Assembly (NCBI GenBank): GCA_002437725.1
Contig: DJRF01000012.1
Coordinates: forward strand, 40,047 to 104,046
DNA length: 64,000 nucleotides
Source: Treponema sp. UBA6367
Lineage (GTDB): Bacteria > Spirochaetota > Spirochaetia > Treponematales > Treponemataceae
Reading direction: 5' to 3'
Shown: one piece after another, positions 8,507-17,415 of the stretch
Layout of the letters: each line of letters begins with the position of its first letter
How positions within the stretch are numbered: the first letter of the stretch is position 1
The notes under the pieces: generated by a model
The model's input: the letters and a program-made list of their open reading frames with translations, nothing else
Database searches by the model: none
What the model was told of the DNA's origin: nothing
Program-made: the position numbers and the translations under genes

Positions 8507-9790
8507 ATGAAAGATGTTTCAAAGTCAAAACTTGTAAGGTTCTCCCAAATTGTGTACCTGACTGTAACGTTTTACTTTCAAAACAATTTGGGAATTGCAG
8601 CCTCTTCGTGCACGTTTGGATTTATCTTTTCTTTTGTTCCAATTTTAATGATGATTCTTACCAGCTGCATTGGACTTCTTAAAGTTTCGCCTTCGATTGT
8701 GGACTGGATTTCAGGCTTGACTTCAAAATATGGAATTCTTTTTGATGTGCAAGACTTTGTTAAAAGCATTTCAACCACCCCTTCAATTTCTGGAATAAAC
8801 ATTGTTCTTGCATTTTTTATAATTTGGATGGCAAGAAAACTTTTTCTTTCTATAATCCAAAGCATGAGAACGATTTTTAAAACCGTAGCTCCAGCTCGTC
8901 CTGTTATAAACCAGTTATTGACATTTGCAGGAGAACTGCTTTTAGTCATAATTTGCGCTGTTGTGTTTTTTGCAGCCTTTTTAACAAGACAGATTCTTAC
9001 ACTTCCAATATTCAACAGATTTCAAACAGATTTTCCTCTTTTATTCAGCTCTCTTTCAAACAACATTGTAAACATAACTCTATATTTAATTCTTTTTATT
9101 TTTACAACTGCTTGTTTTAAAGTCGCCTCAGGAACAAAACCAAGACTAAAATCCTGCATTGGATATTCCTTAAGCTGCACAGCAGTTTTTTCTGTGATTG
9201 TTTTTGTTATCTCCGCAACCATAAACAGAGTAAATTACAGCACAATCTACGGTGTTCTTAGCAACCTTATGATTCTTCTTTTTGAAATGTGGTTCTTTTT
9301 CAGCATCTTTTTATTTTTTGCGCAAATGCTTTACGTTGAGCAATTTTTTGACTCACTTTTGATTGGCGAAGTATATCTTTTACCGAAGCACGATTCCACA
9401 AACATAATTGACTCTCTAAGAAGAGTTTTGTTCATAACGCCTGGCGACCTAATGACGAAACAAAACCTAGAAACATACGAAGAAGGTCAGCCAATCTATA
9501 AAATAGGAAACGAAACCGATGGAGTTTATTACGTAGTTTCGGGAACTGTTTGCGAAAATAAAAACGGAACTATAATATATCACGACAAAGGCTCTAGTTT
9601 TGGAGAAGCGGAATTTATAATGAACACTTCAAGAATTGGAGAAGCCACTGCTGTCACAAAATGTTCACTTATAAAAATTCCAAAGCAAACTTTTTCGCAG
9701 CTTATAGAAAAAAATCCAAAGGCAGCCGCAAAAGCTATCAGCACAATTTCATATTACACTGAAAAACTTTCCAATTTTGTTTGCAAGTAA
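8507..9790 (+). CDS. YihY/BrkB-family membrane protein fused to a cyclic-nucleotide-binding domain
   Basis: 427 residues. Residues 1-290 hold about six membrane segments with the YihY (formerly RNase BN/BrkB) pattern: SSCTFGFIFSFVPILMMI in the first helices and a conserved arrangement through FDSLLIGEVY. Residues about 310-420 form a CRP-type nucleotide-binding fold: EGQPIYKIGNETDGVYYVVSG, then SSFGEAEF and SRIGEATAV, which correspond to the phosphate-binding cassette with Glu and Arg in place. YihY proteins alone are of uncertain function (transport or lipid handling); the fused domain implies control by a nucleotide or a CRP-like protein contact. No strong Shine-Dalgarno precedes ATG. The gene ends just before an R1 element. 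Confidence 0.8.
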   Translation: MKDVSKSKLVRFSQIVYLTVTFYFQNNLGIAASSCTFGFIFSFVPILMMILTSCIGLLKVSPSIVDWISGLTSKYGILFDVQDFVKSISTTPSISGINIVLAFFIIWMARKLFLSIIQSMRTIFKTVAPARPVINQLLTFAGELLLVIICAVVFFAAFLTRQILTLPIFNRFQTDFPLLFSSLSNNIVNITLYLILFIFTTACFKVASGTKPRLKSCIGYSLSCTAVFSVIVFVISATINRVNYSTIYGVLSNLMILLFEMWFFFSIFLFFAQMLYVEQFFDSLLIGEVYLLPKHDSTNIIDSLRRVLFITPGDLMTKQNLETYEEGQPIYKIGNETDGVYYVVSGTVCENKNGTIIYHDKGSSFGEAEFIMNTSRIGEATAVTKCSLIKIPKQTFSQLIEKNPKAAAKAISTISYYTEKLSNFVCK

Positions 9791-9829
9791 AAGCCTTTAT
9801 TCCCAAAAAACTTTATTTCTGCTAGTATA

Positions 9830-10030
9830 TAACATAAATATCGAGTTTTCACAAAATATAAAAAAACGCTTACAGCGAATTTGCAATTTATTCAGACGGA
9901 TGTGCTCGCGTTTCACTTGGGTTGGACTGGGTTGCTGCGCAACCTAAATCGTTCTTATCGCACAAAGTCTTCACAAATTACAAATTCGCTTACGCTTTTA
10001 TTTTTGTTCAAAAATTCGACATTTAAGCTA
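9830..10030 (+). repeat. R1 element, complete copy 1
   Basis: Ends are TAACATAAATATCGAG and TCGACATTTAAGCTA, inverted relative to each other. Inside are CGCTTACAGCG, the GGTTGCTGCGCAACC hairpin, and the inner inverted pair GCGAATTT / AAATTCGC. It lies between the YihY gene and guaA, ending 21 bases before guaA. Confidence 0.85.
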
Positions 10031-10051
10031 TATAAAAAACTGTGAGGAAAT

Positions 10052-11932
10052 ATGGCACGTTCAAAAATTGTTGTTTTAGATTTTGGTAGTCAGTACGCAC
10101 ATCTTATTGCAAAGCGGTTCCGTATGCTTGGCTTTTATTCAGAAATCGCCTTGCCTTCTGCTGATTTACAGACTTTTACAGACGCAAAAGGAATTGTTTT
10201 TAGCGGAGGACCTGCCAGCGTTTACGACGAAAATACGCCAGATTTCAACTCAGAAATACTAAACCTCGATATTCCTATTTTAGGGCTTTGCTACGGTCAT
10301 TACATTGTAAATTTGGGTTACAACGGAAAAGTGGGCAAAGCTGAAACTGGAGAATTTGGATTTGCAACATTAAATATAAACGAAAAAATTCAAAGTCCTC
10401 TTTTTTACGGAATTGAAAGCGTTCAACAAGTCTGGATGAGCCACCAAGACGGCGTTTTAAAACCTGGCGACGGATTTGAAGTTGTTGGCAGCACAAAAGA
10501 CTGCCCATTCGCAGCAGTTCAAAACCTTGAAAAAAAGCGATTCAGTCTGCAATTCCATTGCGAAGTAAAAGACACTCCTTGCGGAAACAAGCTCTTTGAA
10601 AATTTCGCAAAATTTTGCGGCATGGAAAAGAATTGGGATCAAGACACAGTTTTGAGCACAATTCTTGAAGGAATAAAAAAGCAGGCGGAAGACAAAAATG
10701 TTCTTTTATTCTTAAGCGGCGGAGTTGACTCAACAATTACATTCGCTCTTTTAAACAAGGCTCTTGGTCAAGAACGCGTATTAGGACTTCACATCGATAA
10801 CGGTTTTATGCGCAAGAACGAAAGCGCTAACGTTGCCGCTGCGTACAAAAAATTTGGATTTACAAATTTTATTGTTGAAAATGCGGAAGAAAGTTTTTTG
10901 AACGCAATAAAAAATCTTACCGACCCGCAAAAGAAGAGAATGGCCGTTGGCGAAAACTTTATCACAGTTCGAAACGAGGTTGTTGAAAAGCAGCACCTTG
11001 ATGAAAACAAATGGCTTTTAGCGCAGGGAACTTTATACCCTGACATAATTGAATCTGGCGGAACAAAAAATTCTAAAACTATAAAAACCCACCACAATCG
11101 AGTTGCTGGAATCCAGTCGCTTATTGAAAAAGGGCTTATAATCGAGCCTATCCGCGATCTTTACAAAGACGAAGTCAGGATGATTGGCAAAAAGATTGGC
11201 CTTGATGATGAGCTTGTTATGCGCCATCCGTTTCCAGGTCCAGGTCTTTCTATAAATGTTCTTTGCAGCGATGGAAAATCTTGGTCGCAAAAAGACAGCG
11301 AAGAATTTTCTCTTGCTCAAAAAGAATTGAATTCTGTTGTAATCGACCAATTCTGTCCAAACTGCACGCAAAGTCTAAAACGTTCTGTTTTGCCAGTTCG
11401 TTCAGTTGGCGTTCAAGGCGACTTTAGAACATATAGATTTCCGGCAGTTCTTACATTCAAAGATGAAGGCGGCGGATTTTTCCATTTTCCAGGAAAACGC
11501 GAAAAAATTGAATCGTGTTCTTCGGCAATTACAAACAGTTCTAAATACATAAACAGAACTTGCATAAAGCTGTATCAAAACCCTCTTGTAAAAGTTGAAG
11601 ATATGAAAATTCAAGAAGGCTACTGCGACAAAAGGCGGCTAGACCAGCTTAGAGAAGTTGACAACATTGTTTTAACTGAGCTTCATAAAAGCGGCTGGTA
11701 CAACAAAATATTCCAGCATTTGACAATAGATTTGCCGTTTGCGTCAAGCGCAAATCGCGCAAGTTTTGTTCTTCGCCCAGTTTGCTCGGAAGACGTAATG
11801 ACTGCCCGATTTGCCTTTTTGCCAAAAGATTTGCTTTCTGAAATTGTGCATAAAATCGCCGAATTAGAGTTTGTGGACGCGCTTTACTTTGACGCGACAA
11901 ACAAGCCTCCTGCAACTTTTGGCTGGGAATAA
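10052..11932 (+). CDS. guaA: GMP synthase (glutamine-hydrolysing), long eukaryote-like form
   Basis: 626 residues; converts XMP to GMP with ATP and glutamine. The class I amidotransferase domain has Cys80 in LGLCYGHY and His169/Glu171 in QFHCEV (usual form HPE). The ATP-pyrophosphatase loop is LSGGVDSTI (222-230), and RHPFPGPGL is present. Most bacterial enzymes have about 515-525 residues; this one has about 100 extra in the C-terminal dimerisation region, with SVGVQGDFRTY and a TNKPPATFGWE terminus, matching the layout of human GMPS (VGVQGDCRSY, SKPPGTTEWE). The start follows GTGAGGAAA. R1 elements flank the gene on both sides. Confidence 0.95.
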   Translation: MARSKIVVLDFGSQYAHLIAKRFRMLGFYSEIALPSADLQTFTDAKGIVFSGGPASVYDENTPDFNSEILNLDIPILGLCYGHYIVNLGYNGKVGKAETGEFGFATLNINEKIQSPLFYGIESVQQVWMSHQDGVLKPGDGFEVVGSTKDCPFAAVQNLEKKRFSLQFHCEVKDTPCGNKLFENFAKFCGMEKNWDQDTVLSTILEGIKKQAEDKNVLLFLSGGVDSTITFALLNKALGQERVLGLHIDNGFMRKNESANVAAAYKKFGFTNFIVENAEESFLNAIKNLTDPQKKRMAVGENFITVRNEVVEKQHLDENKWLLAQGTLYPDIIESGGTKNSKTIKTHHNRVAGIQSLIEKGLIIEPIRDLYKDEVRMIGKKIGLDDELVMRHPFPGPGLSINVLCSDGKSWSQKDSEEFSLAQKELNSVVIDQFCPNCTQSLKRSVLPVRSVGVQGDFRTYRFPAVLTFKDEGGGFFHFPGKREKIESCSSAITNSSKYINRTCIKLYQNPLVKVEDMKIQEGYCDKRRLDQLREVDNIVLTELHKSGWYNKIFQHLTIDLPFASSANRASFVLRPVCSEDVMTARFAFLPKDLLSEIVHKIAELEFVDALYFDATNKPPATFGWE

Positions 11933-11934
11933 CA

Positions 11935-12146
11935 TAAGCAGAGCAAATTCCAATTTTTTTATAAATTGTGAAAAAAACGCTTTCAGCGAATTTCCAATTT
12001 GTTGCAGATGGTTGTGCTCGCACTTCGTTTGGACTGCTTTGGGTTACTCCGTAACCTAAATTGTTCTTATCGCACAAAATCTTCACAAATTGTAAATTCG
12101 CTTACGCTTTTATTCATTTTCAAAAAACTCGAACTCTGTTCTAATT
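11935..12146 (+). repeat. R1 element, complete copy 2
   Basis: Same orientation as copy 1. Contains CGCTTTCAGCG, GTGCTCGCAC and the hairpin GGTTACTCCGTAACC. That stem differs from copy 1 (GGTTGC/GCAACC) by a paired change, G-C to A-T. It lies between the convergent guaA and S41 genes. Confidence 0.85.
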
Positions 12147-12155
12147 ACAGCAAAG

Positions 12156-13805
12156 TTACTGCAAAGCCCTACCAATATACTTTAGTTTTTGTAAAAGCTC
12201 TCTATCATTAGTTTCGTGGACTATGGCAGGCAGCAAATCTTCAAAACTGCACCAAATATCCGGGTAAAAACCTTTTCCTTCGCCGTGATAATTTGGCAAA
12301 GAATCAAGAAAAGTCTTTCCGTTTATACTAGCAAGTGAAAGAGTTACTTTTGACTGTGGCAGATGAAATGGAAAAATTCCCCAATATGAAATGCATCCGC
12401 AGGTATTTTGACCTAAAACTACAACTTGACTGTCAAATAATTTTTTTGCATAAGCTATAAAAAATTCCGAAGCGCTAGCCGAATTTTTATCTACAAGAAT
12501 TAGAATCTTGCCTTTATAAGGATTTGCCTTCACCATGCAAGACTTTTTTAAATTGCCAAAATCTTCATTCATATCTACAAAATTATAAGTATGCTTTTCT
12601 TGGCAATTTTTTAATTCTTCCAATAGCAGTTCGTGTTCTTTTATCTCTTTAGTCATAGGAAACAGTTCTTTTTCCCAAATTAAGGTAGCTTCAATTATAG
12701 AAGCTGAAACTGTTCCTTCAAAATTAGAATATATTTCTTCTATAAGCACACTTTTGCTTTCCGGCCATCGTTTTTCCCAATTGAAAGAGCTTGGTTTATT
12801 CACATATAATAAATCCAAAAAATTAATTGCATTTTCAACAAGACCTCCGCCGTTTCCTCGCAAATCGATTATAAGATTTTCTTTGTTAAAAAACTTTTGC
12901 GGAACCGAAAACCATTTTTCAAAATTTTTATCGCTTCCAGCTTTATATCTGCTAGACTTTTTTTCTTGCATAAAAGTAGAAAGCGAAACATAGCCTGTAG
13001 AGGCAGTTTCAACTGTTCCTGTTCTAACGGTGTTCATTTTATCAAGCGGATAATCATATTTTACAGGAACAGAAACAGTCTTCCCATCAACATCGCACAA
13101 GACTTCTAACAAACGCTCAGGCATTTCGGCCATGCAATATATAGTTTCAAAAAATTCCCCAATTCTATAACAGTTTTCATTGAAAGTTCCGTTTAAAATC
13201 GGATAGTAAAACAAGTTTTCTTCGGAAATATCAATTTTTTGTCCGGGAAGAATATCTTTTTCTTCTGAATACAAAACTTCGTAGCCATCATCAATTTTTT
13301 TTACATAAACAGAAGAATAATAAAGGCTCATTGGTCTTGCAACAGGCACTTGCCAATCATTATAACCAGTAAAAGAAAGATGAGAGTCGCTAAAAAAATT
13401 TAAAAGAACATTCCTAGTTTCCAAAACAAAGGAATTTGTATAAAAATCTAATGGCAACCGCGCAAAGACCGACTTTTTAAAGTTAGGCTCGTCAAAACCG
13501 CGCGTACAACCTTCATCATAACCTGCGTAGGCAGCCTTTAGCAGATAGCAAATCATGTCTAAATCTTCCAGAGCGTCAGCAGAACTCATAAGCTTATTTT
13601 TTTCTGGAACATCAAAAGAAGCATCAACTTCCTTATAACCAACATATTCAGAAGAAACTGGATTTGATATTTTTTCTTTTTGGGCATTTTTTAAGGAAAT
13701 TGATGAGCAACTAAAATAAATTGTAGAAATTAAAAAGATTGCGCCAACTTTTAAAAATATATTCCGATTTTTTATGTTAATTTTTTTTTTATAAATTTTT
13801 TTCAT
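12156..13805 (-). CDS. S41-family peptidase lipoprotein
   Basis: 549 residues. A charged N-terminus and hydrophobic stretch lead to IYFSCSS, a lipobox with acylation at Cys33, so it is probably anchored in the periplasm or on the surface. The C-terminal half shows the S41 (tail-specific/CtpA) fold: LIIDLRGNGGG near residue 320 and ILVDKNSASASEF near residue 450, where the last Ser-Ala-Ser-Glu region carries the nucleophile. No PDZ domain is obvious. The substrate is unknown. There is no Shine-Dalgarno; a good promoter ends 6 bases before the ATG, so the mRNA may be leaderless. Its 3' end abuts an R1 copy. Confidence 0.8.
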   Translation of the reverse strand: MKKIYKKKINIKNRNIFLKVGAIFLISTIYFSCSSISLKNAQKEKISNPVSSEYVGYKEVDASFDVPEKNKLMSSADALEDLDMICYLLKAAYAGYDEGCTRGFDEPNFKKSVFARLPLDFYTNSFVLETRNVLLNFFSDSHLSFTGYNDWQVPVARPMSLYYSSVYVKKIDDGYEVLYSEEKDILPGQKIDISEENLFYYPILNGTFNENCYRIGEFFETIYCMAEMPERLLEVLCDVDGKTVSVPVKYDYPLDKMNTVRTGTVETASTGYVSLSTFMQEKKSSRYKAGSDKNFEKWFSVPQKFFNKENLIIDLRGNGGGLVENAINFLDLLYVNKPSSFNWEKRWPESKSVLIEEIYSNFEGTVSASIIEATLIWEKELFPMTKEIKEHELLLEELKNCQEKHTYNFVDMNEDFGNLKKSCMVKANPYKGKILILVDKNSASASEFFIAYAKKLFDSQVVVLGQNTCGCISYWGIFPFHLPQSKVTLSLASINGKTFLDSLPNYHGEGKGFYPDIWCSFEDLLPAIVHETNDRELLQKLKYIGRALQ

Positions 13806-13811
13806 AAGCTT

Positions 13812-13840
13812 AGTATATCTTTTAAACGTAAACTTTACAA
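13812..13840 (-). promoter_or_regulatory. Promoter of the S41 peptidase gene, leaderless geometry
   Basis: TTGTAA (13835-13840), 17 bases, TATACT (13812-13817) on the minus strand, then six bases (AAGCTT) and the ATG. The expected transcription start coincides with the start codon. Confidence 0.7.
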
Positions 13841-13844
13841 ACCT

Positions 13845-13943
13845 AACTGTCGATTTTTTATAAGGGCAAAATTCAAGTTTAAAAAAAATAATAAAAGCGT
13901 AAGCGTTTTTTTTACGATTTATAAAAACTCGAAGTTTAAGCTA
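13845..13943 (+). repeat. R1 element, internally deleted short copy
   Basis: About 100 bp. The outer ends (CTAACTGTCGATTTTTTATAA and, inverted, TTATAAAAACTCGAAGTTTAAG) match R1 but the central core is missing; an AAAAGCGTAAGCGTTTT hairpin remains. It directly precedes the argJ promoter. Confidence 0.65.
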
Positions 13944-13961
13944 AGCGAATTTTCAATTTTC

Positions 13962-13990
13962 TTGCACAGAATAAAGAAAAATGGTAGACT
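13962..13990 (+). promoter_or_regulatory. Promoter of the argJBD-ppaC operon
   Basis: TTGCAC (13962-13967), 17 bases, TAGACT (13985-13990), about 27 bases before the argJ Shine-Dalgarno-ATG unit. I see no convincing ARG box. Confidence 0.6.
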
Positions 13991-14023
13991 TTTTGCAAGA
14001 ATATTCACTTGGAGTGTATAAAA

Positions 14024-15304
14024 ATGCAATCTGAAATCAAATTTATTGATGGCGGCGTAACTGCCGCAAGAGGATTTACTGCAAATGGAATTTTATGCCA
14101 CATAAAAGCAAATAGAAAAACAAACGACACTGCATTGATTTATTCAGATGTACTTTGCAATGCCGCAGGAGTTTTTACCCAAAACAAGGTTCAAGCCGAA
14201 GCTGTAAAACTTACAAAAAAGAATATTGAAAACGGCAAGATTCAAGCCGTAATAGCAAACAGCGGAAATGCAAACTGCTGCACGGGGCAAAAAGGCGCTG
14301 AAAATGCAGAGCGAATGGCGAATGCCGTAGCAAAAGCAACTGGTTGCAATGCCAAAGATGTAGCAGTCTGTTCAACAGGCGTAATTGGAGCGCAACTTCC
14401 TGTTGAAAAAATAGAATCCAACATCCAAAAACTAAAAGACGGGCTTTCTAAAGAAAGCCACAAGGAAGCAAGAACCGCCATAATGACGACCGACACACAT
14501 TATAAAGAATGTGCAGTTGAATTTTCCATTGGCGGAAAAATCTGCCATTTAGGAAGCATGTGCAAAGGCTCTGGCATGATTCACATAAACCTTGGAACTA
14601 TGCTAAGCTTTATAACTACAGACTGCGCAATTTCCACAGAAATGATAAAGAAAGCGTTAAAATCTTCCGTAAAAGAAACATACAACTGTGTAAGCGTTGA
14701 CGGAGACACCTCAACAAACGACACTTTGCTGCTTCTTGCAAACGGTCTTGCAGGAAACAAAGAAATCACTCAGGAAGGAGAAGATTTTGACACATTTCTT
14801 TGCGCTTTAAATAAGGTAAACAGAATTATGGCAATGAAAATTGCTGCCGACGGCGAAGGAGCCACACGGCTTGTTCAATGTACTGTAAAAGGAGCAAAAA
14901 CTGAAGAAGACGCTAGAATTCTTGCAAAACAAGTCATTTCATCTTCACTTGTAAAAGCTGCAATGTTCGGAAGCGACGCAAACTTTGGAAGATTTTTGTG
15001 CGCAATGGGCTACAGCCCTGTTTCTTTCAACCCAGAAAAGACCAGCATCTGGTTTACAAGCAAAGGCAACGCGCAAAGGTATTTTGACGATTACGAAAAT
15101 TTTGATGTTCACGGGGAAAATTCAGTTTTAGTCTATAAGGACGGAGTTCCACAAGAATTTGACGAAGATTTAGCAAAAAAGATTATGAGCGACCAAGCCG
15201 TTGAAATTCTTGTGCAATGCGGTGAAGGCAATGCGCAGGGTGTAGCCTGGGGCTGCGATCTTACTTACGATTATGTAAAAATCAACGGAGATTACAGAAC
15301 CTAA
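14024..15304 (+). CDS. argJ: Bifunctional ornithine acetyltransferase / N-acetylglutamate synthase
   Basis: 426 residues. ArgJ moves the acetyl group from N-acetylornithine to glutamate (cyclic arginine pathway) and may also acetylate glutamate from acetyl-CoA. It is self-cleaving; the site is INLGTMLSFITTD, where the nucleophilic Thr before Met-Leu is present but the preceding residue is Gly rather than the usual Ala. Other marks are ANSGNANCCTG near the N-terminus and SVDGDTSTND. The start is ATG 14024 with GGAG nine bases upstream; the longest frame begins at a TTG inside that Shine-Dalgarno. First gene of argJ-argB-argD-ppaC. Confidence 0.95.
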   Translation: MQSEIKFIDGGVTAARGFTANGILCHIKANRKTNDTALIYSDVLCNAAGVFTQNKVQAEAVKLTKKNIENGKIQAVIANSGNANCCTGQKGAENAERMANAVAKATGCNAKDVAVCSTGVIGAQLPVEKIESNIQKLKDGLSKESHKEARTAIMTTDTHYKECAVEFSIGGKICHLGSMCKGSGMIHINLGTMLSFITTDCAISTEMIKKALKSSVKETYNCVSVDGDTSTNDTLLLLANGLAGNKEITQEGEDFDTFLCALNKVNRIMAMKIAADGEGATRLVQCTVKGAKTEEDARILAKQVISSSLVKAAMFGSDANFGRFLCAMGYSPVSFNPEKTSIWFTSKGNAQRYFDDYENFDVHGENSVLVYKDGVPQEFDEDLAKKIMSDQAVEILVQCGEGNAQGVAWGCDLTYDYVKINGDYRT

Positions 15305-15330
15305 TCTCTAAAAGTCTAAGGAAATCTGCT

Positions 15331-16203
15331 ATGGAAAAGGAATTAGAAAATCTTAGCAAAAAGGACTGGGCAAAAGTTCTTGTTGAATCGCTGCCCTACT
15401 TTAAACAATGGTGTGGAAAAGTCGTTGTTGTAAAATACGGCGGAAACGCCATGCTCAATGAAGACTTAAAAAAAGCTGTTATGGAAGACATCGTTCTTTT
15501 AAGCACAATCGGAATAAAAGTTGTGCTTGTGCACGGTGGCGGTCCAGAAATAAACAGCATGCTTGAACGCGTGGGAAAAGAGTCAAAATTTGTAGACGGT
15601 TTGCGCTATACAGATGCAGAAACAATGGAAATCGTTCAGATGGTCTTAAGCGGAAAACTGAACAAAGATATTGTTGGAATTTTGCTTCAAAAAGGCGGAA
15701 GAGCAGTTGGACTTTCAGGAGTTGACGCAGGTCTCTTGCGTGCAAAAAAACTAGAAAAAGACTTGGGCTTTGTGGGCGAAGTTACAGACGTAAATCCGCA
15801 AATTTTAATCTCACTTTTAAACGAAGGCTTCATCCCTGTAGTTTCCACAGTTGCACTTGGCGAACAAGGAGACTCTTCAAGATACAACATAAATGCCGAC
15901 ACAGCTGCCGCAAAAATAGCAGTTGCCTTAAAAGCAGAAAAATTTGTCCAGCTTACAAATGTTCCAGGAATCCTTAGAAATTTAGACGACCCTTCTACAC
16001 TTATAAAAAGAATTGAAAAATCTGCAATCGGTTCTTTAAAAGCAACAGGAATAATTGCCGGCGGAATGATTCCTAAAATCGACTGCTGCCTTACAGCCCT
16101 TGAAGGCGGAGTTCCTCGCACGCACATAATAGACGGCAGAGTTCCTCATTCCCTTCTTATAGAGATGTTCAGCGACCGCGGTATTGGAACTATGATTTAC
16201 TAA
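15331..16203 (+). CDS. argB: Acetylglutamate kinase
   Basis: 290 residues, amino-acid kinase fold; phosphorylates N-acetylglutamate with ATP. The glycine-rich loops VVVKYGGNAM (near residue 32) and VLVHGGGPEIN (near residue 66) bind ATP and substrate, and IIAGGMIPKI sits near the C-terminus. An N-terminal helix of about 25 residues precedes the fold, which in arginine-inhibited hexameric ArgB proteins provides the feedback interface, so arginine inhibition is likely. AAGGA lies upstream of ATG. 26 bases after argJ, 38 before argD. Confidence 0.96.
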   Translation: MEKELENLSKKDWAKVLVESLPYFKQWCGKVVVVKYGGNAMLNEDLKKAVMEDIVLLSTIGIKVVLVHGGGPEINSMLERVGKESKFVDGLRYTDAETMEIVQMVLSGKLNKDIVGILLQKGGRAVGLSGVDAGLLRAKKLEKDLGFVGEVTDVNPQILISLLNEGFIPVVSTVALGEQGDSSRYNINADTAAAKIAVALKAEKFVQLTNVPGILRNLDDPSTLIKRIEKSAIGSLKATGIIAGGMIPKIDCCLTALEGGVPRTHIIDGRVPHSLLIEMFSDRGIGTMIY

Positions 16204-16241
16204 AACCAAAATTGCAAATTTTTTAGCGTTAAGGATTTATT

Positions 16242-17411
16242 ATGGAAAAAAAAATTGTAAACAATTACGGAAGTTTTGACATCATTTTTACAAAAGGCAA
16301 AAACGCCACAATGTTTTCTTCCGATGGAAAAAAATACATAGATTTTATTGCTGGAATTGGCGTTAACTGCCTTGGACACAACAACAAGAAACTGGTAAAA
16401 GCAATAAAAAAACAAGCATCTCGCGAACTTCATATTTCTAATTATTACTTTAGCGACAAAGGACTTTGCTTTGCGGACAAATTGCTAAAAGCCACAGGCT
16501 TTACAGGCGGTTACTTTGGAAACAGCGGAGCAGAAGCAAACGAGGCGGCTATAAAACTTGCAAGAAAATATGGCCAACTAAACGGTGGTTCTAAACGAAA
16601 AACCATAGTAACTTTAGAATCTTCCTTTCACGGCAGAACTTTAGCAACTTTAACAGCTACTGGTCAGGGAAAATTTCATCCAGAATGTTTTGCCCCTTAT
16701 CCGCAGGGATTTAAGACCATCAAGGCGAACGACTTTTCCGCTTTAGAAAACGCTTTTGACGACACAACCGCCGCTCTTTTTATAGAATGTATTCAAGGCG
16801 AAGGCGGTGTAAATCTTATTGACTCTGAATGGGCAAAAAAAGCCGCAGAAATGGCAAGAAAAGCAGGCGCCCTAGTTATGGCGGACGAAGTTCAAACAGG
16901 AATGGGCCGAACAGGCACTCTTCTTGCGAGCGAACATCTTGGAATAAACGCAGACGTGGTAACACTTGCAAAAGGAATTGCCGGTGGCATTCCTATGGGA
17001 GCCTGCCTTTTTAGAAACAATGCTCAAGGTGTTTTTGTTGCAGGAGACCATCAGTCAACATTTGCAGGAAACCCTTTAGCTTGCGCAGCAGGAACTGTAG
17101 TATTAGAACAGCTTTCCAAAGACGGATTTCTTGAATCTGTTTGTAAAAAAGGCGAATACATAAGAAATGAAATAAAGAATTGGAATCTTCCAATCGTAAA
17201 AGATGTTCGCGGCAAAGGTCTAATGATAGGAATTCAAATAGAATCTGAAATCAAGCCTTTTGACATAGAAATGGAATGTCTTAAAAAAGGTCTTTGCACA
17301 ACAACTGCCGGCTCTGACGTAATCAGATTTTTGCCGCCTCTTACAATAAGCTGCAAAGAAATCGACGAAGGCCTAAAAATCTTTAAGGAAGTATTGAAAA
17401 AATACTGTTAA
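16242..17411 (+). CDS. argD: Acetylornithine aminotransferase
   Basis: 389 residues, class III PLP-dependent aminotransferase. It makes N-acetylornithine from the semialdehyde and glutamate; family members often also act on succinyl-diaminopimelate. GYFGNSGAEANEAAIKLAR binds the cofactor phosphate, ADEVQTGMGRTG contains the Asp that pairs with the pyridine nitrogen, and TLAKGIAGGIPMG carries the Schiff-base lysine. AAGGA precedes ATG. argC and argF are not in the window; argG lies at 43-44 kb. Confidence 0.95.
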   Translation: MEKKIVNNYGSFDIIFTKGKNATMFSSDGKKYIDFIAGIGVNCLGHNNKKLVKAIKKQASRELHISNYYFSDKGLCFADKLLKATGFTGGYFGNSGAEANEAAIKLARKYGQLNGGSKRKTIVTLESSFHGRTLATLTATGQGKFHPECFAPYPQGFKTIKANDFSALENAFDDTTAALFIECIQGEGGVNLIDSEWAKKAAEMARKAGALVMADEVQTGMGRTGTLLASEHLGINADVVTLAKGIAGGIPMGACLFRNNAQGVFVAGDHQSTFAGNPLACAAGTVVLEQLSKDGFLESVCKKGEYIRNEIKNWNLPIVKDVRGKGLMIGIQIESEIKPFDIEMECLKKGLCTTTAGSDVIRFLPPLTISCKEIDEGLKIFKEVLKKYC

Positions 17412-17415
17412 AAAA

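Noticed and set aside
11649..12086. Minus-strand ORF of 145 codons over the guaA 3' end
   Set aside because: Antisense shadow of guaA continuing into R1; no ribosome-binding site or recognisable domain.
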